Shown here: positions 14,970 through 22,507 of the stretch, piece after piece | Layout: each line of letters starts with the position of its first letter | Numbering within the stretch: position 1 is the stretch's first letter | Notes under the pieces: generated by a model | Database searches by the model: none | What the model was told of the DNA's origin: nothing | What the model saw: the letters and a program-made list of their open reading frames with translations, nothing else | Translations under genes and position numbers: made by a program | Assembly (NCBI RefSeq): GCF_021531655.1 | Contig: NZ_JADYUF010000049.1 | Coordinates: 1-24,147 of the forward strand | Origin: Leyella stercorea | Lineage (GTDB): Bacteria; Bacteroidota; Bacteroidia; Bacteroidales; Bacteroidaceae | Reading direction: 5' to 3' | Length of the DNA stretch: 24,147 nucleotides

Positions 14970-15001
14970 TAATTTTTGATTTTGGCTTTTCCGCCTATCT
15001 T

Positions 15002-15009
15002 ATATTTGT
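15002..15009 (+). promoter_or_regulatory. Possible orphan plus-strand -7 box
   Basis: TATATTTG matches TAnnTTTG. Upstream TTTG copies are at 17 and 23 bp, so the -33 match is imperfect. Transcription would start close to the hairpin at 15020. Confidence 0.35.
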
Positions 15010-15019
15010 GTTTTTGGGC

Positions 15020-15083
15020 GCTCAATACTGCGAGTTGAACGCACCGGGAAATCTTCGGTGCGAAATTCTCGAGTTTTGAGCGT
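15020..15083. repeat. 64-nt long imperfect stem-loop
   Basis: CGCTCAA/TTGAGCG (15020-15026 with 15077-15083), then ACT/AGT and CGAG/CTCG with small bulges, an internal loop, then CGCACCG/CGGTGCG (15041-15047 with 15057-15063) and a 9-nt loop. No T-run follows on either side, so it is not a simple terminator. It lies in the 589-bp gap between aspS and the amylase. Confidence 0.65.
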
Positions 15084-15175
15084 GCAGAGCTTAAACTGTT
15101 TATATACATGCCGTTACGCCGTTAATAGGGTGGGGTGTGCAAAAAACGCAGACTGAAAAGGGCTCCTTTTCTTTG

Positions 15176-15326
15176 CAAAAGGACTACATTAGCTCTCCGA
15201 AAGGGCAACTTTAGCTATACAAAAGGACTCCTTTAGCACTCCAATTGAGCCTCCGTTGCAATACAAAAGGGCTTCCTTGCATTCCAAATGTTATCGTTTG
15301 GAAGACAAAGAAGCCCTTTTTGTGTG
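15176..15326. repeat. Array 2: seven units of the 22-bp palindromic repeat
   Basis: Units start at 15176, 15198, 15220, 15242 (22 bp each), then 15264, 15285 and 15306 (about 21 bp). The best copy, CAAAAGGACTCCTTTAGCAC (15220-15239), is nearly the consensus of array 1 (6403-6512), and the orientation is the same. A weaker unit precedes at about 15153-15175. The units are more diverged than in array 1. The array lies 3' of the amylase gene on its transcript side. Confidence 0.8.
15265..15322. terminator. Long hairpin at the end of array 2, probable amylase terminator
   Basis: AAAAGGGCTTC (15265-15275) pairs with GAAGCCCTTTT (15310-15320), with an inner stem TTCCAAA/TTTGGAA (15282-15303). T-runs exist on both strands. 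On the minus strand it lies about 135 bp after the amylase stop. Confidence 0.6.
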
Positions 15327-15456
15327 TTTTCAAGCTATTAGGCAATTGTCAAAACCTATAAAAACCGCCTATGAAATCTCTATAATCGATTTTCTGTTTG
15401 TAACACTTTTTTACTGTCTGTACGATATTTGCATGTTATAATTGTCGTTTTAATAG

Positions 15457-17484
15457 TTATCTTATCATTATCTTCTTTCCGCCGTTGATGTACACGCCCG
15501 GTAGGATGGGGCGCTGGTTGTAGCGACGTCCCTGCAAGTCGTACCAGATGGTTGAGGCTTTCTGCTTGTCTACAGTCAGCACATTTACTCCGGTAGAAAT
15601 CTGGTCGGTCACGTCTTTTACGATGTAATAGCCATTTCCGGCTTTGTCGGTCGTAATCTCGATGTATGTGTCTTTGTCCAGATCGTATACGTTGCAGGTC
15701 TGTGACGTGCCCGTTCCAGTATTGAATACGAACGAAATCATATCGCTGCACTTGGCTATGCGGAAGGTCTTGTAGTACCACTTCTTGCCTGCAATAGTCT
15801 TGGTTGCAGTCACGGCATCGCCAGGCCATTTGCCTTTTGTTGTGAAGTTCTCGCCCGACAGGTCTTCCCACGCCCAGTAGTTGACGCTCTTCCATCCCAC
15901 CTGATCAACATTTACGTACACGTTAATGTTGTACGGAGTGAATGCCTCAGGTGTGGAAATCTCGTATGTGCGGGTAGCTATAGCCGACACGGTAGAGCCG
16001 GTGAGCAGTCCCACTTTGAGCGTTGTTGTGCCCATGGGGATGTCTATTGCTGTGCCGCTTGCAGCCTTATGGCTTTTGGCAGTAGGTTCGGTTCCGTCGG
16101 TGGTGTACACCAGTTGCGCTCCCTGCTTGTTGCTTACGGCTGTAAGGCGAGCCTTCTGTACATCGTCATAATGTCCCGATGGCAGGTCAATCCATGCCAC
16201 GTTGCTGCTGTTGCTGAGCAGATAGCGGTAGTGATAGCCACGCAGTATTTCGGTGTATCCATACGGTGAGGTGTAGTTGTTGGCGTTGGTTCCCATCACG
16301 GCATACAGTGTTCCATTTGAACCTTCGGTCTTCAGCACATTGCATTGCGAGCCCACATATACGTTGAATGTGGTGTTGCTGGTATTGGTAATGCCAGCAA
16401 TGTGGCGGGCGTTGATCATCATCTTGATGTCAGTGGGGTAGGCTTGCCAGTGCTTGTAGAACACGCACGGCGTGCCGCATGAAGCCAGGATGTAGGCGTT
16501 GGCAGCAAGTGTGTCTTTGCGTATAGGGTCTTGCTGTTCGGTGCTTGAGCGGTATTCGGTGTCGTGGTTTTCCACAAAGCTTACAGCATACTGACGGTAA
16601 GTGGCATCGCTGATGAGTCCGTCCTTGGCTCTGTTACTCCATTTGGAAGCGATAAGGTCGCGTACGGCGTAACGCACGGGGAAGTCGAAGGCTGCTGATG
16701 TGGGTACTCCGTTCACCTTGGTGGCATTTATCCATGCCTTGACGGTGGCAACGTTGCCGTCCCAATATTCACCCACAGAGAAGCCAGGCTTGGCTGCCGT
16801 GTTGTATATTCCGGTGAACTTGCCTGCGTAACCCTTCACCATGTCGTAGCGGAATCCGGCATAGCCGAAGTCGTTGAGCAGCATGTCGAGATATACCTTT
16901 ACTACAGTCTGCACGTTGGAGCTGTAGTGGTCGAGGTCGCGTATGCCGTCCCAGCCGTCGCCCGAGTCGTATTTGTTGCTTAGACTAATCTTAGGAGACT
17001 GGCCGTTTGCCCAATTGTAAGTCTTTCCGCCGTCGTCGTTTTGGCAGATGTCGGTAGAATACATCTGGTAGGTTACGCCCTTATATTTCTCTACGGGGAA
17101 GTCGGTCCAACTTGTCAGTGTATTGCGGTGGTTGATAACTACGTCGGCAATGGTACCTATTCCTTTGCTCTTGAATGTCTTGATCATAGAGCGCAGTTGG
17201 ACTTCGTTGCCAAACGAGCTGTTGTAATTGCTGAACCAGTAGAGGTCGTCGTATCCCATTGAGCGTTTGCTGCTGATGCAATTGGCGCTCTGCGGAATCC
17301 ATACAAGGTTGAAGTATGGTGCAAGGTCGTCGGCTTGGGCTTCAAGATTGCTCCATCTGGATGCTCGGTATGAGTTCCAATAGAATCCTTGCAGCATCAC
17401 TCCGTTGTAGTTGGCGGGCCAACCTTGAGCCTGCATGCTTAGTGATGCCATAAGGGCAACGAGTGTCGTGTAAATTTTCTTCAT
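15457..17484 (-). CDS. Secreted multidomain GH13 alpha-amylase
   Basis: 675 residues. Signal peptide about 1-20 (ending SMQAQ) with no lipobox Cys. The GH13 barrel (about 25-430) has DVVINH (114-119), the nucleophile D214 (GFRYD), the acid/base E239 (GEYWDG) and D308 (VENHD). A chitobiase-like Ig domain follows (about 445-510, YTTDGTEPTA), then a CBM26-like starch-binding module (about 518-612, with WAWED, GKWPGD and KWYYKTF). The short C-terminus (648-675, YDLQGRR...PGVYINGGKKIMIR) resembles Prevotella type IX secretion tails. It cuts alpha-1,4 links of starch outside the cell. It differs from SusG of B. thetaiotaomicron, which is a surface lipoprotein. It has its own promoter/operator and lies after the sus operon terminator. 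Confidence 0.93.
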   Translation of the reverse strand: MKKIYTTLVALMASLSMQAQGWPANYNGVMLQGFYWNSYRASRWSNLEAQADDLAPYFNLVWIPQSANCISSKRSMGYDDLYWFSNYNSSFGNEVQLRSMIKTFKSKGIGTIADVVINHRNTLTSWTDFPVEKYKGVTYQMYSTDICQNDDGGKTYNWANGQSPKISLSNKYDSGDGWDGIRDLDHYSSNVQTVVKVYLDMLLNDFGYAGFRYDMVKGYAGKFTGIYNTAAKPGFSVGEYWDGNVATVKAWINATKVNGVPTSAAFDFPVRYAVRDLIASKWSNRAKDGLISDATYRQYAVSFVENHDTEYRSSTEQQDPIRKDTLAANAYILASCGTPCVFYKHWQAYPTDIKMMINARHIAGITNTSNTTFNVYVGSQCNVLKTEGSNGTLYAVMGTNANNYTSPYGYTEILRGYHYRYLLSNSSNVAWIDLPSGHYDDVQKARLTAVSNKQGAQLVYTTDGTEPTAKSHKAASGTAIDIPMGTTTLKVGLLTGSTVSAIATRTYEISTPEAFTPYNINVYVNVDQVGWKSVNYWAWEDLSGENFTTKGKWPGDAVTATKTIAGKKWYYKTFRIAKCSDMISFVFNTGTGTSQTCNVYDLDKDTYIEITTDKAGNGYYIVKDVTDQISTGVNVLTVDKQKASTIWYDLQGRRYNQRPILPGVYINGGKKIMIR

Positions 17485-17603
17485 GTTCTGTTTTTAGTTA
17501 CTTTTGGATTAATTGCTTACTACTACTTTTCTATAAATTAAATGACTGCTTATCCGGTTACAACTACTTGCATCACGCAACTATATAAACCTAATTGTTT
17601 TAT

Positions 17604-17698
17604 GCCCCAAAGTTACGTCAAATTTCATTACTGATGTATACAAATATTGTGCAAACGTGCAAATGGAATGCGCAAACGTTTGCATGCCAGTGCTAAAT
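17604..17698 (-). promoter_or_regulatory. Amylase promoter/operator, copy A
   Basis: On the minus strand TAACTTTG (17615-17608) fits the -7 box and lies 124 bp before the ATG. The -33 TTTG is missing at the right spacing, as in activator-dependent promoters. Upstream is GCAAACGTTTGC (17672-17683), a perfect 12-bp palindrome of the LacI-family operator type, flanked by a second related site, GCAAACGTGCAAA (17651-17663). Confidence 0.65.
17672..17683. promoter_or_regulatory. LacI-family-type operator palindrome
   Basis: GCAAACGTTTGC has the central CG and the AAACGTTT core typical of LacI/PurR/CcpA-family sites. A degenerate version lies at the same relative position in copy B (TGCGTAATCGTTTGCA, 17896-17911). 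No LacI-type regulator is in the window. Confidence 0.55.
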
Positions 17699-17742
17699 AA
17701 AAAAAATGAAGAGACTACTCTCTTACTGCGAGCAATCTCTTC
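17699..17742 (-). terminator. Free-standing intrinsic terminator between copies B and A
   Basis: GAAGAGA (17708-17714) pairs with TCTCTTC (17736-17742), and TTTTTTTT follows on the minus strand after one A. The loop is long (21 nt). It insulates the amylase promoter from transcription started at copy B. Confidence 0.65.
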
Positions 17743-17829
17743 CAACCTAAATTAAAACGTGTAAAACCTTAATAAACCTATGCGATGGTAGTAGCTGTAT
17801 ATGATTTTGAAAGTACTGTTGTATTATTC
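17699..17829 (-). ncRNA. Candidate RNA of about 130 nt from promoter copy B
   Basis: The copy B -7 box predicts a start near 17829 and the intrinsic terminator at 17699-17742 predicts the end. No ORF with a recognisable family is inside. It may be a regulatory RNA or the leftover leader of a lost gene. Inference from signals only. Confidence 0.4.
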
Positions 17830-17830
17830 T

Positions 17831-17925
17831 ACTCCAAATTTACGCATAATTCCTTTATCTATATATATAAATAATGTGTAAACGTACAAATGAATTGCGT
17901 AATCGTTTGCATTTCATCACTCAAT
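17831..17925 (-). promoter_or_regulatory. Promoter/operator, copy B
   Basis: It aligns to copy A without gaps at an offset of 227 bp, with about 69 of 95 positions identical by hand count and about 83% over the central 52. The -7 box is TAAATTTG (17842-17835) and the operator half GTTTGC is kept. No protein gene follows it before the next terminator. Confidence 0.65.
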
Positions 17926-17941
17926 GTTTCGGATGAACAAC

Positions 17942-17976
17942 AAAAAAGGCGGCTCTCATATCATGAGAACCGCCTG
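17942..17976 (-). terminator. Terminator of the sus operon
   Basis: AGGCGG-C-TCTCAT (17947-17959) pairs with ATGAGA-A-CCGCCT (17963-17975), loop ATC, followed on the minus strand by TTTTTT. It lies 29 bp after the susF stop. Confidence 0.92.
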
Positions 17977-18004
17977 ATGTTAAATTAAATGTAAGTGGCT
18001 ATGA

Positions 18005-19429
18005 TTACTCTACTGTGCAGTAGATATTGTCCTTAGTCTTTCTTGTAGGATACAACTTAACTGTGTTGCCTGCAACTGTAAGGTTGGCGCCATCTTGCTC
18101 CAAGTTGTTGATGCTTCCACCGAGGTTAATTGACCAATCCTTATTTACAATGAACTTCCAACCATCGGCTGTTACGCCTACATTAGTAGCCTCGAAGCAA
18201 TACTCCTCAGCATTCCAGGTCATGGGAACTGGGGCTAACACATCCCAACCTTGGAATTTACCAACCATACCCATGGATTCAATCTTAGTAGCTTCAATGG
18301 TGCCTTCAGAGAGATTGACATCTATGTAGTAAACACCTTCACCTGCATTTACACCGAGGTTGCCATTTTTGACGCCGATAGCAGCTCCCTTGAATGCAAC
18401 GAAGGTGTTTGCACCGATAGCGGTATCCCAGTTTCCTTGTTCACGCTGGAACTTGAACTCAAAGCCAGCACCGTTAGGATCGGCTATATATACGTAACCG
18501 GTATATGTACCCTTATCTTCGTCTACGAGAGCAAGCTTCTGGTCAGAAGAACTCCAAGCGTCTGTACTACCGATGAAGTAGATGAATGGATCGTAGTTCA
18601 CTGGCTCAATGGTATAAGAATAGTCCATCATGTTGAGAGTGAGCTTGTACTTGCCAGGCTCTGCAATCTTACCGGCACCAGGATTATCGCTTGTCAACAG
18701 ACCTGTCATGCTTTCGCTTCCGTTTTCCTTAGGTCCTACTACGCCAGCAGCCCAGATGGTACCGGCATCACCGTTCTTCTTAGGAATAATCTTCCAGTAC
18801 TGGTCTACCTTGGTTGTTTCGAACGTGAGTGTGAAGAAAGGATCGTCATATACATCCTTGTCGCTGTGCTTGAATGCCTGCTTAGCACTTACATTATTCC
18901 AACCGTCAAAGACTAAGACATCATCAACGTCTTTGACATTAAATATATCGCCTACGAGGTAGTAACCCTCTTCGATAACTGGAGCCACAGGAATAGCCTT
19001 TACCTGGAATGTTTCAGATGTTGCCATCTTTACAACAGTAGAACCATTGCTAATCCATGCGTCAAGCGTAGCATTGATGTCACGCTCAATTGGGCGCTTG
19101 CCATACGTTTCAGAGATGTATGTTGCCAAATCGGCTGTTGCCATCTTGCCGTCATTGTCAATGTCGTAGGTCTTGTCGCCCAGATTGATCTTGATGGTTG
19201 GTGTGTAACCGGCGTCGGAAGAAGTGGGAGCAACAATGCTCGCCACTTGAACCTTCTCTTCCGTTACATTAGCCAAGTTGATGACATCAACTGCAGTAAC
19301 GCTACCGTTACCGAATTCTACAGCTTTCGGCTCAGCGTTGACTTGGGGTTTGCTCCAGTCGGTATAGTCCTCGGTACATGACACCATAGCCATCAGCAGG
19401 GTCATTCCCAATAATATTTTCTTGATCAT
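18005..19429 (-). CDS. susF: SusF/SusE-like surface starch-binding lipoprotein
   Basis: 474 residues. Lipoprotein signal with lipobox AMVSC (Cys18) followed by acidic residues (TEDYTD), like the Bacteroidetes surface-export signal. The N-terminal part (about 20-150) is Ig-like. The rest holds repeated starch-binding beta domains with aromatic clusters (GYYLVGD near 155; FIYFIGSTDAWSSS near 298; MVGKFQGWD near 397). The known role of SusF is to hold starch at the outer membrane, without catalysis. It starts 22 bp after susE and ends at the operon terminator. SusF versus SusE naming rests on position and domain number. Confidence 0.85.
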   Translation of the reverse strand: MIKKILLGMTLLMAMVSCTEDYTDWSKPQVNAEPKAVEFGNGSVTAVDVINLANVTEEKVQVASIVAPTSSDAGYTPTIKINLGDKTYDIDNDGKMATADLATYISETYGKRPIERDINATLDAWISNGSTVVKMATSETFQVKAIPVAPVIEEGYYLVGDIFNVKDVDDVLVFDGWNNVSAKQAFKHSDKDVYDDPFFTLTFETTKVDQYWKIIPKKNGDAGTIWAAGVVGPKENGSESMTGLLTSDNPGAGKIAEPGKYKLTLNMMDYSYTIEPVNYDPFIYFIGSTDAWSSSDQKLALVDEDKGTYTGYVYIADPNGAGFEFKFQREQGNWDTAIGANTFVAFKGAAIGVKNGNLGVNAGEGVYYIDVNLSEGTIEATKIESMGMVGKFQGWDVLAPVPMTWNAEEYCFEATNVGVTADGWKFIVNKDWSINLGGSINNLEQDGANLTVAGNTVKLYPTRKTKDNIYCTVE

Positions 19430-19451
19430 AATTGTCTTTGCTTAAAGTGAT

Positions 19452-20720
19452 TTACAATTTAACGATGCTGAACGAACCTGTGATGTCGTTGAATGAGATG
19501 ACGTACTTGCCTTCTGTCAAGCCGATGTTGTTGCCACCTGATTCACATTTGCCGTACATGTTGATAGCTCCATTAGTTGCACCATATCCCCATGATTTAC
19601 CCCAAGCGTTGCCATCAGCAATCTTGAACTTGAATTCTACTGTCTCACCAGCAGGAACTTCCATAACGTAGTACCAAGCGTGGTTCTCAACGCCCTCAGT
19701 GTTGTAAGGAAGCATTGGAGTGTCTGCCCAATCGTTGAATGTACCAGCAATCTGGATAGTGCCATAGTCTGTTACATCGCCCTCGTATTTCACCATAGTG
19801 GCTGTATTTTTGGCGGTGTTCAATGTGATTGTGTAGTAACCGTCTGCTCCTGCAAGGATATGACCACCATCGTTATTAGTTGAACCACGATAGGCGATAT
19901 TGTCCTTCTGCTTTCCACCGCCGTCCATACTGTAGTCCCAAACGAAGCTTGAAGGCAGAATCTTGAAACCTGCTACAGCAGATTCTGCTTTGTCGTTGAA
20001 TTCGTCTGTAAGGAAGAAGTTGGTGTATTCAATCTCACCCGTACCTGTCTTCTTGTCGTAACGGAAGTTGGGCTTCAAGAACATAGGAAGATTTTCCTTA
20101 CCAATTGACTCCTTATTGTCGCCCCACTTGCCACCGAACATGTTGCCTACAAGATACCACATTATCGGTGTGGCATCCTTCAATTCAACATAGTATGGTT
20201 TTGCTTTGAAGGTGACAGTGTTTGATGTAATAGGGTTGAGACGTTTGTTACCTTCCACTATATAAGCATTGATACGGATGCTTACCTCCTGCTCGGCAGG
20301 AACTTCGTTTTCCTTGAATTTAAGGATACGCACCAGACTCTTGTCTATTTCTTCAGCCGTGATAGTAGCATTGCAATACTGTGTTGTCGGGCTGAGTATA
20401 TCGTAGTCGGCAACCTTTTCACCTGTTTCATCGTTTGCGGCTTCATCGGTAGAAACGTTGAACGAGTTCTTTGGAGATATCTGTATCTCGTATGTTACGT
20501 TGAGAGGAGCATTGTCGGCTGTATACTTAGGCTGTGACCATGTAAAGTTAAGCTCCTTGGATTTCTCCAAATCAATAAGTCCATTGGCATATTCAGGAGT
20601 ATTCAATTTGAACTCTGTAGGCTGAATCAGCGTAGGGTTAGAGTCATTGTCATCCGAACATGATGCGAATAAGCTGATGATGCCGAAAAGCAGAGCACCA
20701 ATCATATATTTATTCTTCAT
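19452..20720 (-). CDS. susE: SusE-like surface starch-binding lipoprotein
   Basis: 422 residues with lipobox FASC (Cys21) and an acidic stretch SDDND right after it, fitting surface export. The N-terminal domain (about 30-180, FTWSQPKYTADNAPLNVTYEIQ) is the SusE Ig-like fold. Two starch-binding domains follow, beginning near MWYLVGNMFGGKWGDN (about 188) and IQIAGTFNDWADTPML (about 328), with the GxWxxx aromatic patterns of the family. It binds starch on the cell surface next to SusC/D. It lies 32 bp after susD in the same operon. Confidence 0.88.
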   Translation of the reverse strand: MKNKYMIGALLFGIISLFASCSDDNDSNPTLIQPTEFKLNTPEYANGLIDLEKSKELNFTWSQPKYTADNAPLNVTYEIQISPKNSFNVSTDEAANDETGEKVADYDILSPTTQYCNATITAEEIDKSLVRILKFKENEVPAEQEVSIRINAYIVEGNKRLNPITSNTVTFKAKPYYVELKDATPIMWYLVGNMFGGKWGDNKESIGKENLPMFLKPNFRYDKKTGTGEIEYTNFFLTDEFNDKAESAVAGFKILPSSFVWDYSMDGGGKQKDNIAYRGSTNNDGGHILAGADGYYTITLNTAKNTATMVKYEGDVTDYGTIQIAGTFNDWADTPMLPYNTEGVENHAWYYVMEVPAGETVEFKFKIADGNAWGKSWGYGATNGAINMYGKCESGGNNIGLTEGKYVISFNDITGSFSIVKL

Positions 20721-20752
20721 ATTACATTTTTTTCTTTTATAATTCTATAATA

Positions 20753-22486
20753 TTAGTTTTCGGTATCGCCATATCCGTCAATCTGTGTCAGGTTCTTGTT
20801 GGCAAGAATCTCTGAAGATGGAAGAGGATATACGTTCTTGGTCTTGTCGAAGTTTGATCCATTGTCGCTGCCACCCTTCAACTCCCATTTGTATGTGGCC
20901 TTGTTGCCACCATACTGATTGAAACGAATCAGGTCGGTACGACGTAAACCTTCGCAGTACAGCTCACGGGCACGCTCGTCGAGCACGTCATTAAGGGTGT
21001 AAGATGAATGCACGTCAGCGTGGGCGCGCTCGCGAAGCTTGTCAATATAACCCTTAGCCTTATCCGAACCCTCACCATTAAGGTGCATCTCTGCCTCTGC
21101 AGCATTGAGGTAGGCTTCTGCTACACGGAAGAGGAAGAAGTCGGTGTCTACAAACTTGCTATCGTGTGGGGTACCACCTTCAGCGTAGTTGTTGTTCCAC
21201 TTGGGTGTCACAATACCTGAGAAGAAACTTTTGTTTTCGCCAAGTTCCAAGGTGCGGTCGTTCTTATCGTTACCTTTTCCCCAGAAAATTGCACGGTCGT
21301 CAATATTCATTTTACGAATATCCTTAGCCTCCTTCTTTACTACAACAGAAGGATTATTAAAGAATACCTTTAGGAATGAAGGACGAACGCGCATACCCGA
21401 CCAAGCGTTCTCTGTGGTACCGGCATCCTTGCCTGTAACGCTCTTCATTGCATCATTCCAAAGAGCAGCTATATAGAATAGCGAACCGCCATATCCCTGA
21501 GTCATAGTGCCGTCTTGCATCAAAGGAAGAATAGCCTCGCAACTTGCACCGTTCGATCCGTTGTCGCCCATAAAGAGCAGATCGTATGGCTGATAGCCAT
21601 TAGTCTTTGCTTTCTCAGAGATTCTGCTGTCGTCGAAGAGGGCATAGTCTGAATTAATAACATTCTCAGCGTACTGAAGTGCCTTGTCCCAATAAGGGTT
21701 GTCCTGACCGTCGTTGTTAAGGTATGTTCCTGCATTGAGGTACAGACGGCTTAAGAGCAACCAGCATGCACCTTTGTCTATGCGTCCATAGTCTGCATCG
21801 GTGTCTTTCTCTGGCTTTGCTGGCAGCAAGTCAGGTTCAGCTTCGAGCAATTCTTTCTCTACCCATTTGAAGAGGAATTCACGACCCAACTGCAGAAGTT
21901 CTGCACGAGTGTATGTCTTGTTTGCTTCAAACTTAGAGTTGTAGGTATGTGCCTGATACGGTGACTCTGATGAACTCTTTTCAACGAAAGCAGGGTCGCC
22001 GAAGAAGTCAAGCATCAAGAAATAGTTGTAAGCACGAATTACACGTACCTCTGCATATCTGGTCTTGTCCTCTTTGGCTGCATCAATGTTCAAGAAATTA
22101 TTCTCAAACGAAATGTTAGACATCAAACGATAGTACAGGTACTTCAGAGTTGGTGTGGCTGCGTTGTACTTGTTGTAGCTGATATCCACAAGACCACCGT
22201 CTGACCACCAGCAGATAGCTTCGTCGGTAGGCAGCTCGTTGAAGTTGAAAATGTTGCGGAGTAGGGTTGACTTACCAGCGTCGTCGATGGTGAAATCGGC
22301 ATTACCGTCATTGCCCTCCATAATAAGACCCGCATAGCATTTGGTGTATAAGCCTAAAGTGTTAGGATTCGTTTCAACATTAGGGTCAATGTTTCCCTTA
22401 TCCAAATCTGCCATACAAGAACTCAAGCTTGCTGAAAGCAGAAGAGCTGCAGCCGGGGCAATTGTTTTGAATTTATTGAGTTTCAT
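20753..22486 (-). CDS. susD: SusD/RagB-family starch-binding lipoprotein
   Basis: 577 residues. Lipobox LSSC (Cys24). The TPR-like helical body shows family landmarks: RVIRAYNYFLMLDFFGDPAF (about 147-166), RAELLQLGREFLF, and ERARELYCEGLRRTDLIRF (about 504-522) with the closing YPLPSSEILANKNLTQ. SusD forms a lid over the SusC barrel and captures starch oligosaccharides for import. It lies 21 bp after susC. The starch substrate is inferred from the neighbours susE, susF and the alpha-amylase. Confidence 0.95.
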   Translation of the reverse strand: MKLNKFKTIAPAAALLLSASLSSCMADLDKGNIDPNVETNPNTLGLYTKCYAGLIMEGNDGNADFTIDDAGKSTLLRNIFNFNELPTDEAICWWSDGGLVDISYNKYNAATPTLKYLYYRLMSNISFENNFLNIDAAKEDKTRYAEVRVIRAYNYFLMLDFFGDPAFVEKSSSESPYQAHTYNSKFEANKTYTRAELLQLGREFLFKWVEKELLEAEPDLLPAKPEKDTDADYGRIDKGACWLLLSRLYLNAGTYLNNDGQDNPYWDKALQYAENVINSDYALFDDSRISEKAKTNGYQPYDLLFMGDNGSNGASCEAILPLMQDGTMTQGYGGSLFYIAALWNDAMKSVTGKDAGTTENAWSGMRVRPSFLKVFFNNPSVVVKKEAKDIRKMNIDDRAIFWGKGNDKNDRTLELGENKSFFSGIVTPKWNNNYAEGGTPHDSKFVDTDFFLFRVAEAYLNAAEAEMHLNGEGSDKAKGYIDKLRERAHADVHSSYTLNDVLDERARELYCEGLRRTDLIRFNQYGGNKATYKWELKGGSDNGSNFDKTKNVYPLPSSEILANKNLTQIDGYGDTEN

Positions 22487-22507
22487 ATTGAAATCCGTTT
22501 TTAGTTG

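Noticed and set aside
14868..15000. T-box or other riboswitch leader for aspS
   Set aside because: The predicted leader is only about 45 nt and shows no T-box sequence or antiterminator.
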